7,241 bases of DNA from positions 1 through 7,241 of the forward strand of contig JARLIC010000026.1 of NCBI GenBank assembly GCA_031291905.1, in the 5' to 3' direction. This stretch comes from Minisyncoccota bacterium. Its GTDB lineage: Bacteria > Patescibacteriota > Minisyncoccia > UBA6257 > 2-01-FULL-56-20. Numbering within the stretch: the stretch's first letter is position 1; every line of letters begins with the position of its first letter. Shown piece by piece: positions 1 to 7,075 of this stretch. The notes beneath the pieces were generated by a model, which was not told the origin of the DNA, ran no database searches, and saw only the letters and a list, made by a program, of their open reading frames with translations. A program made the position numbers and the translations under genes.

Positions 1-258
1 AGCCAGGCAGAAAGACTCAGTCAAGACGCGCTTGCGAAAACCGCCTGCTCGCTCGCGCTTCGCCTCGTTCGCACTCTTCGATCGCTCGTCGAGACATACA
101 CGCCTAACCTACGCTTCGCACACTCTCACGACATCCTGACAGTCCTCGGACACACGCCCCGAGCCTGTCACACCTCATGCATGGCGGCGTTCATTTTCGC
201 ATTATGAAATTCGTTTATTTTCCGTGCGTGTCAACAAAGCGAGATGTACGTGCACAAG

Positions 259-417
259 CGTCTTAAAGATTCGTCTTGAGACGAGGGCCTGCTATTCAAT
301 TGCGTCTTGAGACGAAATTTCGCCTGGAGAAGATGACTTCCTTAGGTTGGACATGTACAATTGTCCTGATCATGAAATTCCTGCCGACTGAGACGAAATC
401 AACATCGTCTGAAGACA
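259..417. repeat. Cluster of CGTCT/AGACG palindromic motifs
   Basis: TCGTCT-TG-AGACGA is a perfect palindrome with a 2-bp spacer at 271-284. The same core CGTCTTGAGACGA recurs at 303-315, 31 bp later. A half copy (GCGTCTTAAAGA) starts at 259. GAGACGAAAT occurs at 309-318 and again at 390-399. A weaker palindrome, GTCT-GA-AGAC, lies at 407-416. Such spaced palindromes often bind dimeric proteins; no known factor is assigned. Confidence 0.55.
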
Positions 418-487
418 TCTCTTCTCACCTATGTTCTTCTGATGCGCCCCATGAAGGAAAATGATGGAAAATAACGGCTCCCCTTTG

Positions 488-515
488 ATTTCCGGATTGC
501 CCACAGTCCGGAAAT
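488..515. repeat. Perfect 9-bp inverted repeat (hairpin) in the 3' flank
   Basis: ATTTCCGGA at 488-496 is matched by TCCGGAAAT at 507-515 around a 10-nt loop. It lies about 155 nt past the stop codon and would be in the 3' UTR if the transcript reaches it. Its role is unknown: an RNA stability or processing element, or a binding site on DNA. No clear AATAAA signal is visible nearby on the gene strand, only AATAAT-like sequence about 20 nt after the stop. Confidence 0.6.
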
Positions 516-670
516 GAAGTTTCGAAATTTTTGCTCGCGCATGCATGGGACAGTGTGTACTAATGTCTTTTTGATGCTGTATGCTGTTGTTGATGCTATT
601 GGTGCTCAAACACTTCGAAAAATCGAAAACAAATTGAACCTTAGAATTATTTTTTCGAACAGTGCAAGTC

Positions 671-3600
671 TCACTGAGACAGGTCCATGGCGGCCTCTGA
701 GGCGGCTGGCGCTGCGACTGGCATGCTGGATGATGAGGAGGCAGCTGCCGCTGCTGCTGCTGCTGCGTCTGCGAGCTTCGCATTCGAATCCTCAGTCGTC
801 AAATCCTCTAAGATCCATTTGAAGTACGATTCGCGGATGACGTTCGATTCGGTGAGAACATCCGAACCCCATACGATCAACTGATCGTAATCCAGCCAAT
901 CGCTATCTTGAGGCGGATTGCATGGAGCGTATGAGAGAGGTCGAAGTCGAGTGATGACTTGAACCGGCAGTTGGCCGAATTTGCCCGCCTTGAAATTCTT
1001 CTTCGCCAACTCCCAAGCTGCGATCGTGTTGAGCGGAGCATTCTCGTCGCTGTCGATCGCCGTCACGACCGCTTGATCACTCTTCTTGCCGCCTCCGAGC
1101 TGCAAGTTGATCGCAGCTGCAGTTCGCTTGTACTCCCACCATGCGACTTGAACTTCCCATGCAGATTTTTCGCTCGATTCTTCATCCTCCGATTCCGATG
1201 CTTCATTCGACTCCGATTCCTCCTCCTCCTCCTCCTCCTCCTCCTCGTCGTAGTCTGAATCTCGTTTCGTTCGCTTCTTCGCTCTCTTCGAAGATGTTGT
1301 AGTCGCCTTGCGTTTAGTTGACTTGGACTTCGATTTCGAAACGTGCTTCGGCCTCTTGTTCGGCCGCTTCGATTCGAACTCCTCCTCCGAGTCTGGGTGA
1401 CCCTCCAGGAGTGGTCGAGACTGACGAGCTGCGGCTCGCCTCGGACGAGATGCCGCGACTGCAGGCGGTGAATCGTTCGAATGAATCGGAGTACGAGTCG
1501 AAGATGAAAAGACCGAAGCGGTGTCATCCGAAGGATCGAAACCGCGAGTCATCTTGATCTTCCCAATCCAATACGGCACAAAAGGATCCTGTGAACGAAC
1601 GACTGCGTACTGCCCCGCACGCGGAGCACCATTGAGTGCACGGCATTGTTCGGACGTGGAGAGACGAGGCGCAGGCTCTGAGTCGGGCGAAGGATTCGAA
1701 GCAGCCGGATTCGAAGCGGCCGCTGCGGCAAGAGGCGAAGGACTCGAAGCAGCCTTGGCCCCCGCCGCGGCCTTGGCTTCCGCCGCGGCCTTGGCCAAGG
1801 CCAATGCATTTTCGGGCCGAACAGTACCACACATGACACCACCGAAGCTCTCTTCGCCCTCAGTGCCTTTCTTCGCGTGACAGCACTGTGGTGCCAGTAG
1901 AGGGTTCTGGCATTTGCACGTCGGACATTTCCACGTTGGCTTCGAAGGCTTCTTCGTCGCAGCATCGCCCGGTAGTTTCACTCGCTTCGAATATCCGGCC
2001 ACCCTCTCTTCCGGTGTCAATACCGAAACGACGCCTCGACTCTTCCGGTAGGGTTCGATCACATCCTTCACTCTTCGAATCCATTTCGACCACCAGCCTT
2101 CTTGTACGAGCTTCTTCACCGGAGGCATGCCGTCGCCCTGCTCCACCTCTTCGAACTTATCGTTCAATTTGAAGAACTCATGCTTCGCCGCTTTGATGTG
2201 CTCCCTGAGTGCATCGCGTGTTTTGTCCTTCTCCCGCTTCTTCTCAGCCGACTCCTTCCGTTCCGCCGCATTCTCACCGCCGTGAATGGTTCCAATCTCC
2301 TTCAACTTCTCGACGTACGTGGTGCAGATCGAACACTGTGCACTGAGTCGAAGCTGTTCGGAATCGAACTCGTCGAGGTATCCCGTCATTTCTTCGAACT
2401 CGGCATCGGTCATATTGGCGAGCCACTTGTCTCCTTCCTTCACGGTCGCGGCGGTCGCATGTCGCATCTTCAAATGCTCTCGAACCGGCTTCGTGTCGAC
2501 TCGAAGCGGAGGCTTGATGAAGGGATCGTCGGTCTGCCGGTTCTTCGATTGAAAGAGCTCCATGCGCTGCGACCAAGGACCATGCCTCACATCCGGATAC
2601 AGATACTCAGGCTGCTTGCGACCGCCAGTCTCCGGATCGAACGGTGCGAGTTGTCGACTGTAGAGCATGATCGTCTGTTCGCCCTTGATCTCCTCTTCAC
2701 AGATATAGAATTGATGCACGGACTTGATGTTCGAAATCTGACCCTCCGTGAAGCACCAGCCCTCCGTCTCGATGCAGTACTTCTGTTGAATCATCACCGG
2801 CTTGACACCTCGCTTCTCGGCGACATGAAGGAGGTACGAGGCGACATTGCGGCGTACTTTCGCACGACCGCCGGACTTCGATTGCGTCGAACGAGAGGTC
2901 GAAGCTGAAGAGGATCGGCGGACCGCTGCGGATTTCGTCGAATGCCTTCGAGTCGCAGGCGCTTCAACTACGAGGTCGTCACTCGCATACACTCTCGAAC
3001 CGTAGTTTTCTTGAAAGAGTTCGTGGAGTCGCGAGAGCGAAGGAGCATTCTGATGCTTCAAGCGAAACGCCCAGACCGAGAACATCTGATCGACGATATC
3101 ATGAGTGTGACCGACGAGCAAGGTCGAAATCGTAATCTCCTTGAACACACCGATGGCGACGAGCTGACCGCACCAACTCAGGAAATGGCCATTGTGAAAA
3201 TCGCTGCCGGCATTATCGTAGGTGAAGTGAATACTGAGAGGCCACATGAACGGCACCTTCGAATTCGGAGACATGCCGGACCACACGCTCGATTGAACCT
3301 TGGGACCGGCGGCTGGATCTTGTTCTTTGAAAGGATCGAGTTCGATCTCGGGAGGATTCGAAGAGTTCGTCGGCGAAGGTTCGAGAAGCGGATTCGAACG
3401 ATTCGAATCGAGAGAGGAATCGAACGACTTAGAGCTATTCGCCGCTATCGCACGAGGATCGTCGCCGATGAATGGTGCATCCGGAATCGGATACCAAATC
3501 TCCGTATCCATCGCTTCGAACTGCGCATTGAAGACGAGTTCCGCTGCCGTGATCGAAGCTGCGCCGCCTTTGGATTGAACATTCGGTAAGGTGGTGACGG

Positions 3601-6429
3601 CACCGTTAGGATGCACCGCACCGAAGCCGAAGAAGCCGACGACTCGAGTCGGAAGATTCTCTTGAGTCGCGGAGTCGTGAAGCTTGTCGGTGTACGAAGG
3701 AATCGCGGTCTTCGCTTGATCCATACCGTCCATGGTGAACGTCCACCAATTCCACGGTGTAGTCACCGCCTCGGTCTTCTTCCTTTCGAAGAACTGACGC
3801 TGCTCCATCCATTCCTTATTGTGATTGTTGAAGGCACCTCTCGCAGCCACCTTGCCATTAGGAGGAGCCTGCTTGATCGCATTCTGCAACTTCTCACAGT
3901 CGTCACATTTCGCGAGGCCCTTCCACTTCTTCACTTCGAGCTTCCACGGCCTCGTGCGATGTACGGCTTCGACCGCGCGTTGGAAGGTATTCCGACTGAT
4001 CGTCCACGGATTCGACTTGTCCGTATCGAACGGACCGAGTCCGAACATGCTCTTTCGAAGTCGATCGACCGCATCCTTCCAAGCGAGTGTCCAAGTCAAG
4101 TAATTGAGAACGCGTATGCTCCTGCCATCGGCAGTGGTGCCATCGGCGCCTGGTCGTGTTTGAGCTTCGTGATTCTCGACGAGGCCGAGCAAATAGCGGT
4201 ACATGATGCCCTCGAACTCGCCCATGGGTTCTTCACATTCGTCGATCGCCGATTTCGAACCGTTCGCCACCATCGCCTCCTCCGTCGTCCAATCAAACAT
4301 GGTCGAGCGTCCAACACCGAGCAGATACGAATAACAGGCCTCGCAGAGTTCCATGCCCATCCAATCCCAAGTCTTATGATGCGAGGCAAAATGCTGACCG
4401 ACGTGAAGTCGAACCGCCTCCCTCCCTCCCATCTTCTTCCAATATTGATAGCGACTTCGAAGGAAGGTGTCCGCGCCATTGAAGATCGAGTGACAGTGCG
4501 CCAGCGAGGAAGCAAGCTGACTCATCTTCTCACGTGTACAGCAATGAGCTTGAACGGCTTCGAATCTGCGTTGAAGATGATCGAAGTCTTTGGGGTCAGT
4601 GAACGGGTCGTGGTCGAACTCCACTTGAACGTCATTCACCTTCTTTCGACCTTCCTCACTCAACAAAGCCGTCGCCGGTGGCGGTTCGGAAGGAATCGAA
4701 AGTGGCTTGAAACCGCGACTTCGACGACTACCGTAATTTGAAGCCCTCTTCGATTCGGACACCACCACCGTCGTATCGTCGCGATCTAAATCCTCCTCCT
4801 CGCTGACCTCTGCTTCGGAACTCGATGATGCTTCATACTCCGATTCGAGCGGAGCCGGTTCGGACTTCGAATCAGGGAAATCGTTCGTCCTCCATGAAGT
4901 GGAGGTCTCGCTTCGAAATGGCGGCGCCTGACACGAACGAGCGGACGAATCGAAACGATGCTTCAATGGTTGAGCGATCGAAGTCGCCGGAGCCGGAGCT
5001 CGACGCACTATTGGCGTCACGGGTGAGGCGTTGAGAAATGCCTGTCGAACACCTTCCGTCATTCCGAACGGACGGCGGGCCGGAAGTGGCTGCGGTTGCG
5101 ATTGCGGCGGCGGCGGAGGAGAGGCCGTGAGGAAACAGGACGAGTTGGAGAGGATGACAGCGCGCGGTCGACCCTTCATATGCTCCTCACAATACCAGTA
5201 CATTGCCTTCCAAGCCGGGTATGCAGTCTTCGAAAAGCAGTTCGCATGAAATGCGATCGTGCATCGAAGTGGTGCATCGAGGTGATCGCGTTCGGTCGGA
5301 GAGGCATAGGCACATCGAACGAGCGGATTCGAAGGCTCACCTTTGCGCAGGCGGCATTGATGACACGGTGGCGACTCTTGATCCATCGCGGCTTGCGGGT
5401 CCCAATACACGTTCTTGTCCGGTCGAACATTCGAACGCCTCGCCTCGCCTCGTTCGTACGGAATGAACAGCTCTTGACCCGCGGGAATTGCCGTCGAACC
5501 GGATGAAATGCACAGAATCGCCGAGTGGACGATCGGCTTCCCCAGACGATCCTTCTTCCTGGTGATGTGCGACTTGAGCAACGACGGCTTGCAACTGGCC
5601 ATCGTACAATTCGCTTCGATGCCGAGATCGCGCGGTGAATTGAAGAGTGAGCCGAATTGACGAGGATCACCGACGAGTACCATCTCCACTAGGGACTCAT
5701 CGGCTGGAACGAGGAGCGCCTTCGCCTGTTCGGAGTTCGGTTCGACTTCAAAGTTGAGAACAGGAAGATCGACCGCGGTCGTAATCTTGCCCATCGCGTT
5801 CAACTCCTCGTACATCCCATTCGAAAAGAGATAGCCGGCATACCACGACAGCTTCATATCCGGTTGGAGCCTCGTCGAATTGAAGACTCCGGTCGTGCCC
5901 GGAACGCGATTCGAAGGTGCGGTTCGAAGATACGTGGAAGCCCACGAATCGGTCGTTTCGGGGGAGTACGGCAGATGCTCGAAGCGATGAGCATGGCGTC
6001 GTCGATACAATTGAATGACTTCATACTCGGCGAGATGACGAGGAGCGCAGGAGGGTAAGACTTCTTTGGAAAGAGAGAGGGAGAGAGAGAAAGAAAGAGG
6101 CAGAAATGAGCGACTGCAGTTCGAAACAGTGCGCACACAGTCGACCGAAACTGAACTGACCAGCACTGCTCTCACTGTCCATCTTCCATCTCAACCACGT
6201 CGGGTGTGAAATCGACTAGATCAGGTATGTCCTCGTCCTCTTCTTCGAGCTCGAATGCGTGATGTGGCGGATGATCGAACGGCGGATGATCGCGAAACAA
6301 TTCGAAAGAGTTCGTCGTCGAGTGGTCGAGCTGATGGATCACGTGCGTCCAGTAGGCGAAGAGTTCATCCACCGCGGCGTGGGTGTGAGGGATCAAGGAC
6401 TCCGAGGGAGGATCACTTGCTGCCGCCAT
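671..6429 (-). CDS. SET-like / PHD-like / DUF7869 transposase-like multidomain protein (two-exon model)
   Basis: One gene fills most of the window. The main exon is open without a stop from 6190 down to TGA at 671-673. The preferred model joins 6176-6429 to 671-6113, giving about 1898 residues. Residue numbers in all entries count codons of the main-exon frame with codon 1 at 6175. Domains in order: SET-like (about 81-241), PHD-like finger (266-336), disordered acidic linker (337-512), DUF7869-type helical part (515-800) and RNase H-like core (808-1070), CxxC (C1281, C1284) with a charged coiled coil (about 1300-1345), RanBP2-like finger (1412-1455), and a split aromatic-rich reader-like segment (1516-1790) ending in Ala/Ser runs. 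The fingers and basic stretches point to a nuclear, chromatin- or DNA-associated protein. Known of the family: DUF7869 proteins are widespread in eukaryotes and resemble DDE-type transposases. A role as transposase or domesticated derivative is inference. The reading frame is very secure; the 5' structure is less so. Confidence 0.85.
750..766. repeat. GCT microsatellite in the C-terminal Ala/Ser tail
   Basis: Five GCT units plus GC on the plus strand. It lies in the part of the gene coding for the alanine and serine runs near the C-terminus. Confidence 0.8.
806..1630 (-). other. C-terminal reader-like segment split by a basic/acidic insertion
   Basis: Residues about 1516-1790 start with GQYAVVRSQDPFVPYWIGKI (1521-1540) and resume at WEVQVAWWEYKR (1673-1684). 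A later part is DYDQLIVWGSDVLTESNVI (1762-1780). The aromatic, beta-rich spacing resembles the start and later strands of Tudor-, chromo- or BAH-type reader modules seen in chromatin proteins; this is a weak resemblance by eye. Between the halves sits a low-complexity insertion (about 1548-1670): many Lys/Arg with SKSKSKS and KRAKKRTKR, a probable nuclear localisation signal, then ten consecutive Glu and Glu/Ser repeats. The insertion probably loops out. The protein ends with Ala and Ser runs and MDLSQ. Confidence 0.4.
1219..1246. repeat. (CCT)9 trinucleotide microsatellite encoding a Glu run
   Basis: Nine uninterrupted CCT units plus one C on the plus strand. On the minus strand this is (GAG)n and encodes most of the ten-glutamate run in the insertion of the C-terminal segment. 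Such tracts vary in length by slippage without breaking frame. Confidence 0.9.
1762..1795. repeat. Two 18-bp-period GC-rich tandem units encoding an Ala/Lys repeat
   Basis: The 16-mer CCGCCGCGGCCTTGGC occurs exactly at 1762-1777 and 1780-1795. On the minus strand it encodes a six-residue Ala/Lys repeat (AKAAAEAKAAAGAKAA, about 1461-1476), likely helical or a flexible linker between the RanBP2-like finger and the reader-like segment. Confidence 0.8.
1811..1942 (-). other. RanBP2-like zinc finger with displaced fourth cysteine
   Basis: Residues 1412-1455 match the RanBP2 finger consensus W-x-C-x2-C-x3-N-x6-C: W1415, C1417, C1420, N1424 and C1431. The expected fourth ligand two residues later is missing (C1432, H1433 and A1434 follow). 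A likely replacement is C1449 in MCGTVRP, after a Gly/Glu-rich insertion. RanBP2 fingers bind ubiquitin, Ran or single-stranded RNA. Which applies here cannot be judged. An Ala/Lys repeat follows immediately. Confidence 0.5.
2966..4633 (-). mobile_element. DUF7869-type transposase-like region with RNase H-like core
   Basis: This domain lies inside the large protein, residues about 515-1070. The first part (515-800) is helical with the family's landmarks: a region around ELCEACYSYLLGVGRS (609-624), and a CxxC in KCDDCEKLQ (C757, C760) shortly before the core. The core has three motifs: TFTMDGMDQAKTAIP (812-826, D816 and D819), HFTYDNAG (983-990, D987) and VGHTHDIVDQMFS (1021-1033, H1023, H1025, D1026, D1029). 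In DUF7869 proteins these acidic and histidine positions are the conserved signature and resemble a DDE-type RNase H-like active site. All appear intact. A Ser/Asn/Pro-rich insertion of about 60 residues (about 900-960) separates the first two motifs. Family membership is recognised from motifs only; DNA cleavage or transfer activity is inferred. Confidence 0.7.
5168..5380 (-). other. Atypical PHD/extended-PHD-like zinc finger
   Basis: Residues 266-336 carry potential zinc ligands C271-x2-C274 (CHQC), C288, C305, H310-x2-C313 (FHANC) and C329-x2-H332 (YCEEH). The FHxxC ... WYCxxH ending resembles PHD and extended-PHD fingers, which read histone tails or bind nucleic acid. The expected second CxxC pair is replaced by widely spaced single cysteines (288 and 305), so the topology is not standard. 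The opening CHQCR also recalls the CDCA7-type finger, a weaker alternative. It follows the SET-like domain by about 30 residues, a pairing common in chromatin regulators. The zinc-binding call is solid; the exact subfamily is not. Confidence 0.55.
5453..5935 (-). other. SET-like domain within the large protein
   Basis: Residues about 81-241 follow the order of SET-domain motifs. The Gly-rich start is PGTTGVFNS (92-100). The next strand is WYAGYLF (111-117), like the usual YxG element. The middle motif is GSLFNSP with EANC (about 175-190), corresponding to the RFINHSCxPNC region. The end is IPAGQELFIPY (230-240), corresponding to GEELTFDY. SET domains transfer methyl groups from S-adenosylmethionine to lysines, often on histones. 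Here the NHS histidine is absent, the GEEL glutamate is glutamine (Q234), and the aromatic tyrosine (Y240) is kept. No post-SET cysteine cluster is evident. The fold assignment is fairly good by pattern; catalytic activity is doubtful, and a binding or vestigial role is possible. Confidence 0.6.
6071..6105. repeat. Purine (GA-rich) tract, C/T-rich on the gene strand
   Basis: The plus strand is almost all A and G here. On the gene strand it is a C/T tract ending shortly before CCAAAG, as expected of a polypyrimidine tract before a 3' splice site. If it is instead translated, it gives a Ser/Leu-rich stretch (FLPLSFSLSLSLSK). Confidence 0.8.
6114..6175 (-). other. Predicted intron between exon 1 and the main exon
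   Basis: The donor is ACA|GTGAGA with GT at 6175-6174. The acceptor that keeps frame is ACTGCAG with AG at 6115-6114, giving a 62-nt intron with possible branch adenines in GCACTG or GAACTG. A visually stronger acceptor lies further on: a long C/T tract (about 6071-6105) followed by CCAAAG, AG at 6065-6064. That site leaves exon 2 out of phase with the acidic exon 1 frame and runs into a TGA. The short intron is therefore preferred on frame, not on signal strength. It leaves the C/T tract translated as a Ser/Leu-rich stretch, which looks odd for a protein. An unseen exon, a different donor or a frame error remains possible. Confidence 0.4.
6176..6429 (-). CDS. Probable first coding exon, acidic N-terminus
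   Basis: This is part of the same gene, listed separately because its structure is uncertain. It encodes 84 residues plus two bases. It begins MAAASDPPSE, continues through a His/Pro-rich stretch, and ends in a strongly acidic tail (FELEEEDEDIPDLVDF, then EMEDG). The frame stops at 6172-6174, immediately after a good splice donor (ACA|GTGAGA, GT at 6175-6174), which suggests splicing into the long frame downstream. The ATG at 6429 is followed by G at +4 but has T at -3. An in-frame ATG at 6516 would add 29 residues and cannot be excluded. No domain is recognised; acidic, proline-spiked N-termini are often disordered. The alternative is that this is 5' UTR and translation begins elsewhere. Confidence 0.5.
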
Positions 6430-6958
6430 CGAGGGGAGGCGACGAGTGTCGAATGGGTGGCTGCCTGCAGAGAATTCGAACGATTCAAGAATTTGAACGG
6501 AAGGCGTGAGAATCATCGAAGTGCAGGACCGATGCAGGCCACCCGATGGTACGAACTCGTGGCATTCGAAGGCACACGAAGCGTTACACACAACCTCGTG
6601 CTTCGTGGGTTCACTGGCGTGTTCGATTCACACCAAGGAGCTCGAGTTCGAACGAGAAATGAGGCGCGGCATTCGAATCGAAGAAACTCTGATCGTCGCG
6701 GCGTACGAGCGTGCCGCGGATGTGATGCGGCACAGAGGAGCTGAATCACGCCACCACATGCGCACAGGCATGACACATCACGTACCGCTTGGTTGAGGGT
6801 TGAGAGCGATGTCGCGGCGATGCCAGCTTCGAACGAGTGGATGCGAGGTTCGATTCCTGCGGTTCGATTCGCCTCGTCTCATTCTCGCATCGGACAGTGT
6901 CTTTGGCGTCTCGTTCTCGCACCTTTGAGGTTCGAATGGTTTTAACATGAAGTAGGGG

Positions 6959-7011
6959 TCAGTTGAACAAACATCATTGGAACTCACACTTATCTTAATC
7001 TGTTGAACTGA
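6959..7011. repeat. Spaced near-inverted 11-bp repeat carrying GTTGAAC
   Basis: TCAGTTGAACA (6959-6969) and TGTTGAACTGA (7001-7011) are inverted copies with one mismatch. Because GTTGAAC is itself nearly palindromic, the core is also a direct repeat 40 bp apart (6962-6968 and 7002-7008). It sits in the relatively AT-rich upstream flank and could be a paired regulatory site. Confidence 0.4.
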
Positions 7012-7055
7012 TCCGCGTCGTTGTTCAGGTTGCTAACGTTGATACCACTGCGCAG

Positions 7056-7075
7056 CGCTTCGAAATGTCGAAGCG
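7056..7075. repeat. Perfect 7-bp inverted repeat, 6-nt loop
   Basis: CGCTTCG at 7056-7062 pairs with CGAAGCG at 7069-7075 around AAATGT. It lies in the upstream flank. The arms carry the TTCGAA-type motif that is common everywhere in this DNA, so the structure may be a by-product of that bias. Confidence 0.5.

Larger units (their letters stand above)
1..670. other. 3' flank without a convincing gene
   Basis: The first 180 bases are C/T-rich with many CTCG and TTCG runs. The region from about 190 to 670 is more AT-rich than the gene. Only short open frames occur, none with recognisable content. It holds the palindrome cluster and the 9-bp hairpin listed separately, and presumably the gene's 3' UTR next to 670. 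Confidence 0.6.

Noticed and set aside
1..20. Possible terminal inverted repeat between the two window ends (AGCCAG shared in inverted orientation)
   Set aside because: Only about six bases match and the pairing does not extend, so it is expected by chance.
959..1258. Plus-strand open frame ending in a leucine run, like a membrane segment
   Set aside because: The leucine run is the antisense reading of the (CCT)n microsatellite encoding poly-Glu, so it is an artefact of the repeat.
3611..4741. Long plus-strand open frame of 376 codons opposite the main gene; similar ones at 2102-2908 and 2942-3589
   Set aside because: They lie in exact codon register antisense to the gene. Such frames stay open because TTA, CTA and TCA codons are rare in the gene, which prefers TCG and CTC. 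Their translations are Arg/Leu-rich with no recognisable domain.
5854..6138. Alternative minus-strand frame through the C/T tract, in the same frame as exon 1
   Set aside because: Its translation shows no SET-type motifs, while the overlapping main frame carries PGTTGVF and WYAGYLF and continues for 1.7 thousand codons.
6259..6744. Plus-strand open frame of 161 codons over exon 1 and the upstream flank
   Set aside because: Arg-rich with no recognisable motif, and it overlaps the better supported acidic exon on the other strand.
6847..6857. Exact match to the tRNA B-box (GGTTCGATTCC) suggesting a tRNA gene
   Set aside because: The T-arm around it forms only about three pairs, no matching A-box or acceptor stem could be found upstream, and TTCGA words are abundant throughout this DNA.
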